A stretch of 22,364 nucleotides of DNA from GCA-002715885 sp045561575 (GTDB lineage Bacteria; Bacteroidota; Bacteroidia; Flavobacteriales; BACL11), in the NCBI GenBank assembly GCA_045561575.1, contig JBJKXM010000069.1, positions 1 through 22,364 of the forward strand, given 5' to 3'. Below the pieces are notes generated by a model that did no database searches, was not told the DNA's origin, and saw only the letters and a list, made by a program, of their open reading frames with translations. Positions 13,621-20,786 of this stretch are shown here, in pieces. A program made the translations under genes and the position numbers. Within the stretch, counting starts at the first letter, position 1; every line of letters begins with the position of its first letter.

Positions 13621-14897
13621 TGAAAAAAAATATTTTTTGGTTTAGAAGAGATTTGAGATTGGAAGATAATACAGCTCTTGCCTATTCTTTACTTGAAAAA
13701 GCAAATGTAATTCCTATTTTTATTTTTGATGAAAAAATTATCAATACTCTATCAAAAAATGATTCAAGAATAACATTTATTTATAATCAACTTGAGAAGA
13801 TTAATAAGCAATTAAAGCATTATAATTCATCTTTATTGGTTTTGAAAGGAAATCCTACAGAAGTTTTTCAAAATCTTATCTCAAGATATGATATCAGAAG
13901 TGTATTTTCAAATCAAGATTATGAGCCGTATGCCTTAAAAAGAGATGTTGAAATTACTCAACTACTTAAGGACAATGAAATATCTCATATTCAATATAAA
14001 GATCAGGTAATATTTGAGCCAAATGAAATTTTAAAGGAAGATGGTACTCCTTACACAGTTTATACACCTTATAAAAATAAATGGCTAAATAGATTTAGAG
14101 AAAAACCTGTTGAAATTTTTAATGAAATTAATTTTTCAAATTTTTGTAATAATGCATTTGATTTTCCAACATTAAATCAGATAGGATTTGAAAATTCTAG
14201 CATTAATGTAAGAGATTATACTTTAACAATATTAGATAAATATAAAGAAAATAGAGATGTTCCTGCAGATGATAAGACTAGTTATTTAAGTGTTCATTTG
14301 AGATTTGGAACCGTTAGTATTCGAAAAATCATTAGCTTATTAAATAAAAACGAAGCTTTCCTTTCAGAATTAATTTGGAGAGAATTTTTTATGCAGATCT
14401 TGTTTAATTTCCCTCATGTCGTTACACAGAGCTTCAAAAAAAAATATGATTCAATAAAATGGAGAAACAATAAAAAAGAGTTTGAAAAATGGTGTGAAGG
14501 AAAAACCGGTTACCCAATAGTTGATGCTGGTATGCGCCAATTGAATCAAACGGGTTATATGCATAATAGAGTTAGAATGATAGTTGCAGGTTTTTTATGT
14601 AAACACTTGCTTATAGATTGGAGATGGGGTGAAAAATACTTTGCTCAAAAGCTTTTAGACTATGAATTATCTTCTAACAATGGCAATTGGCAATGGGCTG
14701 CAGGAACTGGTTGTGATGCAGCCCCATACTTTCGAATTTTTAATCCATTTACACAACAGAAAAAGTTTGATAAAGAATTTAAATATATAAACTGTTGGAT
14801 AGATAATTTTGATGAAAAAAATTATTTAGAATATATTGTTGATCACAAATTTGCTAGAAAAAGAGCCTTAGAAAGATATAAGCAAATAATGCTTTAG
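13617..14897 (+). CDS. phrB: Deoxyribodipyrimidine (CPD) photolyase, class I
   Basis: A 426-residue FAD enzyme that uses blue light to split cyclobutane pyrimidine dimers. The N-terminal alpha/beta antenna domain opens with FWFRRDLRLEDN. The FAD domain contains TSYLSVHLRFG (221-231), WREFF (254-258), GYPIVDAGMRQL (298-309), MHNRVRM (315-321) and NNGNWQWAAGTGCDAAPYFR (354-373). The electron-transfer Trp triad of E. coli (306, 359, 382) maps with a constant offset of 24 to Trp282, Trp335 and Trp358. FNPFTQQKKFD, an E. coli-like feature, also favours a true CPD photolyase over a cryptochrome. It overlaps the upstream exporter gene by 4 bases (ATGA) and shares its stop overlap with the converging zinc-ribbon gene. 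A second Met follows at codon 2. Light-dependent expression is suggested by the cluster. Confidence 0.95.
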   Translation: MMKKNIFWFRRDLRLEDNTALAYSLLEKANVIPIFIFDEKIINTLSKNDSRITFIYNQLEKINKQLKHYNSSLLVLKGNPTEVFQNLISRYDIRSVFSNQDYEPYALKRDVEITQLLKDNEISHIQYKDQVIFEPNEILKEDGTPYTVYTPYKNKWLNRFREKPVEIFNEINFSNFCNNAFDFPTLNQIGFENSSINVRDYTLTILDKYKENRDVPADDKTSYLSVHLRFGTVSIRKIISLLNKNEAFLSELIWREFFMQILFNFPHVVTQSFKKKYDSIKWRNNKKEFEKWCEGKTGYPIVDAGMRQLNQTGYMHNRVRMIVAGFLCKHLLIDWRWGEKYFAQKLLDYELSSNNGNWQWAAGTGCDAAPYFRIFNPFTQQKKFDKEFKYINCWIDNFDEKNYLEYIVDHKFARKRALERYKQIML

Positions 14898-15226
14898 TCC
14901 CATCTACTTCCTTCCCAGTAACAACTATAGCAAGTATATCTTTTCCATTTCATGGTGTTGAGCGATAGAACAGTTCTTACTTTATCAAGATTCTCTCTAT
15001 TAATTCTGGTGGATCTGTTACCACATCTAGGACATATAATAATATTTAGCTTTCGGGTAGATAAATCAGTTTTAAATCCTTTTTTACTTTGATCTTGCGT
15101 TTTAACCTTCCATATTCCAAACAATTTAATATTTACTAGAACTAGTAAATAAAAGGTTATAAACGCCAAGATATTTCCAAAAATGATATGAAAAAAACTA
15201 ATAAAAAACGCTACAAAAGTATCCAC
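14894..15226 (-). CDS. Membrane-anchored zinc-ribbon protein, unknown function
   Basis: A 110-residue protein I do not recognise. Residues about 4-37 are strongly hydrophobic and should form one or two membrane helices. The C-terminal half has two CxxC pairs, CPRCG (65-69) and CYSC (99-102), spaced as a zinc ribbon, with a Trp-rich end (YWEGSRWD). The start is a GTG at 15226; no ATG lies upstream of the hydrophobic region in this frame, so the true start could be a different non-ATG codon. It converges on the photolyase with a 4-base stop overlap. Nothing else about it suggests a role in light response. Confidence 0.6.
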   Translation of the reverse strand: MDTFVAFFISFFHIIFGNILAFITFYLLVLVNIKLFGIWKVKTQDQSKKGFKTDLSTRKLNIIICPRCGNRSTRINRENLDKVRTVLSLNTMKWKRYTCYSCYWEGSRWD

Positions 15227-15317
15227 GAGTTGTATTTTTGATAAAAATAATTTGAAAATATCTATTATAAAATACCAAAAAACACGTATAAGTGTATGCT
15301 TAAAACTTACTTAATAT

Positions 15318-16211
15318 TTATAAAATTTTTGTTCCAGATTTAATTGTTTTTTCTCTAAATAAATTTTTAAGTTTATTTAAAAGATTTCCTTCATTTTTGA
15401 TTATTCTTTTATCAATTTCAATGACTTGGGCTAACTCACCCATTGTTCCAGTGGTAAAAACTTGATCTGCATTATATAGTTCTGTTACTGATAAATTCTT
15501 TTCAAAAATAGCAATGTTGTTTTCTTTACAAATTTGAATTATTAAACCACGTGTAATACCAGGTAAGCATGCGTCAGCATATGGCATGTAAACCATATTG
15601 TTTTTTATCATAAAGATATTTGTTGCATTAGTTTCCGCAACAAAGCCATAAAGATCAAGCATTATTGCATCATCTACATTTGCATTATTAGCTTCAATTT
15701 TGGCAAGAATATTATTTATTAGATTATTATGATGAATTTTTGAGTCTAAACAAAGTGGCGAATTTCTGCGGATATTGGCAGTAACTAATTTTAACTTTTT
15801 TCCACTGTATATTGAAGGTTTCCATTCAGCAAGGACAATTAGAGTACAACCTTTTTGATTTAGTTTAGGATTCATCCCGGAGGTTATTTTCTCTCCTCTA
15901 GTTAGTGTTAGTCTTACATGGGTATCATCATACATTTCATTGGCTTTCAATGTAGTGAAGATTGCATTTTTGATATATGATATATCTGGTATTTTTTCAA
16001 ATGCCATGCTTTTTGCTGATTCTAATAATCTATTTAGGTGCTCATCCATACAAAAAACCTTCCCATTGTATATTCTTAAACCTTCCCACACTGCATCTCC
16101 ACCTTGAGATAAGCTATCAAATACAGAAATTTTAGCTTCATTTCTATGAAATAGTGTGCCATCTATCCAAACCTTGATGTTTTTATTTCGTTTGTCAAAT
16201 TGTTGGGTCAT
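15318..16211 (-). CDS. Class IV PLP aminotransferase (IlvE/D-amino acid aminotransferase-like)
   Basis: A 297-residue fold-type IV PLP enzyme. Marks are KVWIDGTLF (13-21), a GGDAVWEGLRIYNGKVF block (37-53), Lys158 in LDSKIHHNN as the Schiff-base lysine, Glu193 in VAETNATNIF (contact to the PLP ring nitrogen), LPGITRG (216-222) and TGTMGEL (254-260). These place it among branched-chain amino acid aminotransferases and their relatives; 4-amino-4-deoxychorismate lyase and D-amino acid aminotransferase share the fold, but the SKIHHNNLIN and MGEL motifs fit the IlvE-like group better. No other branched-chain biosynthesis genes are nearby. It is the last gene of a minus-strand set, 15 bases after the small membrane protein. 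Confidence 0.85.
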   Translation of the reverse strand: MTQQFDKRNKNIKVWIDGTLFHRNEAKISVFDSLSQGGDAVWEGLRIYNGKVFCMDEHLNRLLESAKSMAFEKIPDISYIKNAIFTTLKANEMYDDTHVRLTLTRGEKITSGMNPKLNQKGCTLIVLAEWKPSIYSGKKLKLVTANIRRNSPLCLDSKIHHNNLINNILAKIEANNANVDDAIMLDLYGFVAETNATNIFMIKNNMVYMPYADACLPGITRGLIIQICKENNIAIFEKNLSVTELYNADQVFTTGTMGELAQVIEIDKRIIKNEGNLLNKLKNLFREKTIKSGTKIL

Positions 16212-16226
16212 GTTAAAAGGAATAAA

Positions 16227-16481
16227 TTATTTAATAAGTTTTTTAATCTTTCTAAACATAACAATTAAAATTGCAGCGAGTAATCCAATAATAAAAACTT
16301 TGGGTTCCTTAGGCTTCATTAAATATCCGTATGATAAAATTATAATGGCATTAACTGCCATCATAATTGAGACAATTCCAACAGATTTTAAAGGGTCTTT
16401 CTCAGCCCATTTTAGAATTAAATCATTAAAAGGAATTAAAGGAATACAAATTAGTAATCCTAAAAAAAATTCAATTAGCAT
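16227..16481 (-). CDS. Small integral membrane protein, unknown
   Basis: An 84-residue protein with three hydrophobic segments (about 1-18, 33-54 and 61-77) separated by charged loops, and a basic C-terminus (RKIKKLIK) likely on the cytoplasmic side. No motif is recognised. It is accepted as real because its spacing fits the minus-strand gene run: 21 bases after the upstream AhpD/CMD-like gene and 15 bases before the aminotransferase. A frame on the other strand covers the same bases but has no such support. Confidence 0.6.
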   Translation of the reverse strand: MLIEFFLGLLICIPLIPFNDLILKWAEKDPLKSVGIVSIMMAVNAIIILSYGYLMKPKEPKVFIIGLLAAILIVMFRKIKKLIK

Positions 16482-16502
16482 TTTTTAAAATTAAGAGAAT
16501 TT

Positions 16503-16919
16503 TTATTCTTTACCTATAATTTTATTTAGTTTCTCTAATCCAAAATCATTTCCGTATAGAAGAGTTGAAAAACGTTGAATTTCGGCAGCAATTTGAATAG
16601 CTGCTTTTATTTCATCATCAGTTGCTCCAGCTTTTTTAGCTAAATGTACTTGTGCAGATACACAGTATTCACAACGAATAGCTGCAGATACTGAAACCGC
16701 AACTAATCTTGCTTCTTTTGGTGAAATTGGAGATTCTTCTGAAAATAATTTATTGAATTCTTTAAAATACTCTGCAGCATCTTCTGCCATAAATTCAGGG
16801 TACATACTATTAAAAGGACTTTCTTTTAATAATTCTTGATAAGCATTCTCTTTACTTTGACCAAAAGCAAAAGAGCTAATTAATAAAAATAGTAGTGTAA
16901 TTTTTTTCATTTTTTTCAT
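16503..16919 (-). CDS. Exported AhpD/carboxymuconolactone decarboxylase-like protein
   Basis: A 138-residue helical protein with an N-terminal signal peptide (cleavage before Gln21), which should place it in the periplasm. The CMD/AhpD thiol motif is IRCEYC with Cys83 and Cys86, preceded by Glu69 and followed by AKKAGATDDEI (94-104). The His that normally follows four residues after the second Cys in AhpD is Gln90, with a His two positions later (His92). AhpD-like proteins use the CxxC pair in peroxide or disulfide reduction, while other CMD proteins are lactone decarboxylases; the CxxC here points to a thiol-redox role. Two in-frame ATGs (16919, 16910) are both possible starts. Divergent from the TSUP exporter across a 117-base AT-rich gap. 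Confidence 0.78.
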   Translation of the reverse strand: MKKMKKITLLFLLISSFAFGQSKENAYQELLKESPFNSMYPEFMAEDAAEYFKEFNKLFSEESPISPKEARLVAVSVSAAIRCEYCVSAQVHLAKKAGATDDEIKAAIQIAAEIQRFSTLLYGNDFGLEKLNKIIGKE

Positions 16920-17011
16920 TTTTTTATTTTCTCCAAAAGAACATAATAAATCTAAAATGTTAAAATGATTTAAGTGAAATTTATATTAAGTTTTTAGTTC
17001 TATCAATTTGT

Positions 17012-17019
17012 TAATTTTG
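17012..17019 (+). promoter_or_regulatory. Candidate -7 box for the TSUP exporter gene
   Basis: TAATTTTG is an exact TAnnTTTG match, 17 bases before the ATG at 17037. No clear -33 element was seen. Confidence 0.35.
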
Positions 17020-17036
17020 TTGTAAACTAAAACAAA

Positions 17037-17825
17037 ATGCTTTTACTTGGATTTGTAGGTGCTCTTTTGATGGGTTTAGTTCTTGGCTTGATTGGAGGTG
17101 GAGGCTCTATCTTAACTGTTCCTATAATGGTATATTTTCTTGATGTGAATCCCATTCTTGCAACTGCCTATTCTTTATTTATTGTTGGAATAACTGCTTT
17201 TGTAGGAGCAGTTAGAAATTTCCAAAATCAACTTGTAGATTTTAAAACTGGTATCATATTTGCTATACCTGCATTCATTGGAGTATATATCGCAAGAGCA
17301 TATTTTATTGAAATGATACCTAATGAAATAATAATTTTATCAGCTGTCTTGCAAAAAGGAACTGCTATAATGATTTTCTTTTCTTTAATAATGTTGCTTG
17401 CTTCCTATTTTATGATTCGTGAAAACAATAATGAAATTAAATCTTCAACTTTAAATTATAGTAAACTTATTTTAAGTATAGAAGGTTTGGTAGTAGGAAT
17501 ATTAACTGGAATTGTAGGTGCTGGTGGAGGTTTTTTAATTATACCTGCATTAGTTCTTTTTGCAAAATTGCCAATGAAAAAGGCAGTAGCAACTTCACTT
17601 ATGATTATTGCAATAAAATCTTTGTTTGGCTTCATTGGTGATTTAGGAAATGTTAATTTAATATTTGATTGGCCGTTATTAATATTATTCACAATTTTGT
17701 CAGTAATAGGAATTTATTTTGGTATTTATTTGACAAAGTTTATTGAAGGAAAAAGTCTTAAAAAAGGTTTTGGGTGGTTTGTATTAGTAATGGCTTTTGT
17801 AATTCTTTTTAAGGAAATCCTTTAA
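17037..17825 (+). CDS. TSUP (TauE/SafE) family sulfite/sulfur-anion exporter
   Basis: A 262-residue membrane protein with about eight helices in two homologous halves. Each half opens with the family's Gly-rich signature: GLIGGGGSILTVP at 17-29 and GIVGAGGGFLIIPAL at 158-172. TSUP carriers move sulfite, sulfonates, thiosulfate or related organic acids across the inner membrane. Directly downstream (56 bases) is a persulfide dioxygenase whose product is sulfite, so export of sulfite or thiosulfate is the best guess. It begins at an ATG 17 bases after a -7-like box. The exact substrate cannot be set from sequence. Confidence 0.85.
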   Translation: MLLLGFVGALLMGLVLGLIGGGGSILTVPIMVYFLDVNPILATAYSLFIVGITAFVGAVRNFQNQLVDFKTGIIFAIPAFIGVYIARAYFIEMIPNEIIILSAVLQKGTAIMIFFSLIMLLASYFMIRENNNEIKSSTLNYSKLILSIEGLVVGILTGIVGAGGGFLIIPALVLFAKLPMKKAVATSLMIIAIKSLFGFIGDLGNVNLIFDWPLLILFTILSVIGIYFGIYLTKFIEGKSLKKGFGWFVLVMAFVILFKEIL

Positions 17826-17856
17826 GCCAATTATTTTTTATGTATGCTAATAATAG

Positions 17857-17864
17857 TATTTTTG
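17857..17864 (+). promoter_or_regulatory. Candidate -7 box upstream of the persulfide dioxygenase
   Basis: TATTTTTG, an exact TAnnTTTG match, 17 bases before the ATG at 17882. It would give the sulfur operon a start site separate from that of the TSUP gene. Confidence 0.35.
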
Positions 17865-17881
17865 AATTTAAATAAAAACAG

Positions 17882-19291
17882 ATGAAGGTAGAACAGATTT
17901 ATACCAAATGTTTAGCGCAAGGCTCATATTATCTTCAAAGCAATGGTGAGGCTGTAGTTATTGATCCATTACGTGATGTAGATGAATATATAAAGATGGC
18001 TAATGAAAATAATTCTAAAATCAAATATATTTTAGAGACTCATTTTCATGCTGATTTTATAAGTGGACATTTAACTTTAGCAAAACTGACTGGTGCAGAA
18101 ATTATTTATGGACCAAATGCAGATCCTGAATTTAACGCAATTATTGCTAAAGATAATCAGGTATTCAATTTTGGAAATGCCTCTCTTACTACCATTCATA
18201 CGCCAGGCCATACTTTGGAAAGCACATCATTTTTATTAAAAGATGAACAGGGAAAAGAACATTCAGTATTTACTGGTGATACTTTATTTTTAGGAGATGT
18301 TGGTATTCCTGATGTTGCACAGCGATATAAAGGAGTTTCAAAAGAGGAGTTGGCCGCTACATTGTATGACTCTGTAAATAATAGAATTAAACCATTACCT
18401 GAAGATATATTAGTTTATCCCGCTCATGGTGCAGGTTCAGCTTGTGGAAAAAATATGATGAAAGAAACAGTAGATACACTAAAAAATCAAAAAGAAATCA
18501 ATTATGCAATAAATGGTTCTTATTCAAAAGAAGATTTTGTAAAAAAATTAACTGATAATTTACCCGATCCCCCTTCATACTTTCCACATAATGTAAAATT
18601 AAACCAACAAGGATACAATGATCTTCCAGATGTTATTAAGAAAAGTAAAATTCCGTTGTCAGTATCTGACTTTGAATCAATGTCTAAAAATGATGAGATA
18701 AAGGTTATTGATGTAAGACATCAAGATAATTTTGCCAAAGGACATGTTCCAAATTCTATTTTTATTGGTTTAGATGGTGGATTTGCTCCATGGGTTGGAG
18801 CAGTTTTGTCAAACATAGATCAGCCATTACTATTAGTAGTAGATGAAAGTAGGATCGATGAAGCAATTACAAGACTTTCTAGGGTTGGCTTTGATAATGT
18901 CAAAGGGTATTTAAAAGGTGGGTTTTCTGCATGGAAAGATGCAAATAAAGAAATCGCGACTATTGAAACAATAAGTGCCGAAGATTTTAATAATAAATAT
19001 TCAGAAAAAAACACAAATGTTTTTGATGTTAGAAAATTAACAGAGTATCAATCAGAACATGTAGAAGGAGCGAAAAATTTTCCACTAAATAACATTAATG
19101 ATTTTATCTCTGATTTTAATATTGACGGAACTAATTATATTCATTGCGCAGGTGGGTATCGTTCAATAATTGCCAACTCAATTTTAAAATCTCATGGAAT
19201 TCATAATTTAGTTGATGTTCTCGGAGGCTTTTCATTCATTAAAAAAACTGATATTGCTAAATCTAAATATGTTTGCCCAAGTACACTTTAA
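17882..19291 (+). CDS. Persulfide dioxygenase-rhodanese fusion (MBL fold plus two rhodanese domains)
   Basis: A 469-residue cytoplasmic enzyme for sulfide/persulfide oxidation. Residues 1-210 are an ETHE1-like metallo-beta-lactamase fold with metal ligands in THFHADFISGH (His54, His56, Asp58), His110 in HTPGHT and Asp133 in FTGDTLFLGD, plus YPAHGAGSACGK (179-190). Residues about 255-355 are a first rhodanese domain (VIDVRH, then LKGGFSAW) whose active-site loop has Val-Asp-Glu-Ser in place of a catalytic Cys. Residues about 362-455 are a second rhodanese domain with Cys422 in HCAGGYRS. The dioxygenase oxidises glutathione or other low-molecular persulfides to sulfite; the rhodanese domain passes sulfane sulfur, giving thiosulfate, as described for CstB-type fusions. 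A TSUP exporter precedes it and a single rhodanese follows 9 bases later. Confidence 0.9.
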   Translation: MKVEQIYTKCLAQGSYYLQSNGEAVVIDPLRDVDEYIKMANENNSKIKYILETHFHADFISGHLTLAKLTGAEIIYGPNADPEFNAIIAKDNQVFNFGNASLTTIHTPGHTLESTSFLLKDEQGKEHSVFTGDTLFLGDVGIPDVAQRYKGVSKEELAATLYDSVNNRIKPLPEDILVYPAHGAGSACGKNMMKETVDTLKNQKEINYAINGSYSKEDFVKKLTDNLPDPPSYFPHNVKLNQQGYNDLPDVIKKSKIPLSVSDFESMSKNDEIKVIDVRHQDNFAKGHVPNSIFIGLDGGFAPWVGAVLSNIDQPLLLVVDESRIDEAITRLSRVGFDNVKGYLKGGFSAWKDANKEIATIETISAEDFNNKYSEKNTNVFDVRKLTEYQSEHVEGAKNFPLNNINDFISDFNIDGTNYIHCAGGYRSIIANSILKSHGIHNLVDVLGGFSFIKKTDIAKSKYVCPSTL

Positions 19292-19300
19292 ATTTTTATC

Positions 19301-19618
19301 ATGAAAAACTTAACAAAAGAAGACTGGAAAAAAATAATTAAAGAGACTCAAAATGCAGTTGTCATTGATGTAAGAACACCTGAAGAATGTGCTGAAGGAA
19401 CACAGCCAAATGCACAACAAATTAATTTTTTATCTCTTACTGATTTTTTATCAGCTGTTGAAAAATTAGACAAAAATAATTCTTACTTTTTATATTGTAG
19501 AAGTGGAAATAGAAGTGCACAAGCTTGTATGTATATGCATGATAAAGGTTTTAAAACCTTCAATTTGATGGGTGGTATGATGCAGTGGGATGGTGAAATA
19601 GTTCAATACCAAAAATGA
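19301..19618 (+). CDS. Single-domain rhodanese sulfurtransferase
   Basis: A 105-residue cytoplasmic rhodanese. VVIDVRTPEEC (20-30) is the CH2A-like block and the active-site loop is YCRSGNRS with Cys66; MGGMMQWDGEI (90-100) is the usual C-terminal block. It carries a sulfane sulfur as a Cys persulfide and probably exchanges it with the persulfide dioxygenase fusion encoded 9 bases upstream. Cys30 and Cys76 are extra cysteines. There is no signal peptide. Its stop overlaps the next start by 4 bases, tying the methyltransferase to the same transcript. Confidence 0.88.
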   Translation: MKNLTKEDWKKIIKETQNAVVIDVRTPEECAEGTQPNAQQINFLSLTDFLSAVEKLDKNNSYFLYCRSGNRSAQACMYMHDKGFKTFNLMGGMMQWDGEIVQYQK

Positions 19619-20232
19619 CTATTTCTAAAAAAGATCATTGGGATAATATATATGATTCAAAAGCACTGAACGAAGTTAGTTGGTACCAGCCGATTCCAAA
19701 AACATCATTAAATTTTATTGAATCTTGTTCTTTACAAAAAAACTTACCAATTATTGATGTGGGTGGTGGAGATAGTTTTTTATCAGATTATCTTCTAAAA
19801 AGATATTATGAAGATATTTCAGTTCTTGATATTTCTTCAAATGCTATTGAAAGAGCAAAAAAACGACAAGGAGAATTGTCCAAAAAGATTAATTGGATTG
19901 TTTCAGATGTTTTAGATTTTAAACCAAAAAAAGAATATGCTGTTTGGCATGATAGAGCTGTTTTCCATTTTTTAAGAGATGCAAAAGACATTAAACAATA
20001 TATAAATATATTGTTAAAATCATTAGTTCAAAAAGGAAATTTAGTTCTTGGGACTTTTGCTGAAGACGGTCCAAAAAGGTGTTGTGCACTTGATGTAAGA
20101 AGATATTCGTTTCAAAATTTTGAAAATTTATTGTCAGAACATTTTACAATAATAAAAACACAAAATGTAATACATAAAACACCATTTGATACAGAGCAGT
20201 CTTTTAATTTTATACATGCTATTAAAAAATGA
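19615..20232 (+). CDS. Class I SAM-dependent methyltransferase in the sulfur operon
   Basis: A 205-residue Rossmann-fold methyltransferase. It opens with a small-molecule type N-terminus (DHWDNIYDSK, then EVSWYQP at 20-26), has the SAM-binding motif I IDVGGGDS (47-54), the acidic LDISS (71-75), SDVLDF (97-102) and WHDRAVFHFL (111-120). The block GPKRCCALDVRRYS (152-164) with adjacent Cys156/157 is typical of a subgroup seen beside rhodaneses and recalls thiopurine S-methyltransferase-like enzymes. Methylation of a thiol or sulfide would fit the neighbours, but this is inference and the acceptor is unknown. It overlaps the rhodanese by 4 bases upstream and the nitroreductase by 4 bases downstream. 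Confidence 0.78.
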   Translation: MTISKKDHWDNIYDSKALNEVSWYQPIPKTSLNFIESCSLQKNLPIIDVGGGDSFLSDYLLKRYYEDISVLDISSNAIERAKKRQGELSKKINWIVSDVLDFKPKKEYAVWHDRAVFHFLRDAKDIKQYINILLKSLVQKGNLVLGTFAEDGPKRCCALDVRRYSFQNFENLLSEHFTIIKTQNVIHKTPFDTEQSFNFIHAIKK

Positions 20233-20786
20233 ATACAGAGATAAATAACATAATAAGAAATAGGAGATCTGTTTTTCCAGTACAGTTTAACGGAGAAAAA
20301 ATTGAAGATTCTATTATTTCAGAAATTTTATTTAATGCGAATACAGCACCAACACATAAAATAACTCAACCTTGGATTTATAAGATTTTTCATAAATCAT
20401 CAAAAATAGATTTGGCAAATGAAGTTTTGCGATTAAAATTTGGTGATGATATCCCATTAAATGAAAAGGAAAATATAATTAAAAAATTTAATCTTACTAG
20501 TCATGTTATCTGCATCTGTTTAAATAGAAGCGATGAAGGTTTTATTCCTGAGTGGGAAGAAATTTCTGCTGTTGCTATGAGTGTTCAGAATATGTGGTTA
20601 ACCTGTTCCGCTAATAATTTGGGTTGCTATTGGAGTAGTCCAAAAATTATATCTATGCTTGACTCGTTTTTAAAATTAAAGGCTAATCAAAAATGTCTTG
20701 GATTATTTTATATTGGTAAATTTGATCAATTGCCAGAAAGATCATTGAAGAAAAAAGATATTAATGAATTAATAGAATGGATATGA
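20229..20786 (+). CDS. Nitroreductase-family flavoprotein (YdjA-like)
   Basis: A 185-residue FMN-dependent oxidoreductase. RNRRSVFP (10-17) is the usual N-terminal FMN-contacting block, and APTHKITQPW (40-49) matches the AP(N/D)HK...PW pattern of the YdjA subgroup, to which the short length also fits. NMWLTCSANNLGCYWSS (120-136) is the conserved helix and turn near the flavin. The natural substrate of this subgroup is not well defined. The gene overlaps the methyltransferase (ATGA) and the following esterase, so it belongs to the sulfur operon transcriptionally. A functional link to sulfur is not shown. Confidence 0.8.
   Translation: MNTEINNIIRNRRSVFPVQFNGEKIEDSIISEILFNANTAPTHKITQPWIYKIFHKSSKIDLANEVLRLKFGDDIPLNEKENIIKKFNLTSHVICICLNRSDEGFIPEWEEISAVAMSVQNMWLTCSANNLGCYWSSPKIISMLDSFLKLKANQKCLGLFYIGKFDQLPERSLKKKDINELIEWI

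Noticed and set aside
15282..15295. A short imperfect palindrome (ACAC, six bases, GTGT) in the gap upstream of the zinc-ribbon gene
   Set aside because: Only four-base arms, imperfect centre, no promoter box beside it and no second copy, so it could be chance.
16156..16488. A 110-codon plus-strand frame opposite the small membrane protein and the aminotransferase start
   Set aside because: It runs antisense to two genes that fit the minus-strand operon spacing, has no recognisable motif, and its composition is that of a mirror of a membrane protein.
17456..17692. A minus-strand frame inside the TSUP exporter, and similar minus-strand frames at 750-938, 2982-3164, 18820-19014 and 19806-19991
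   Set aside because: All lie antisense inside genes with strong family evidence and have no start context or motif that supports translation.
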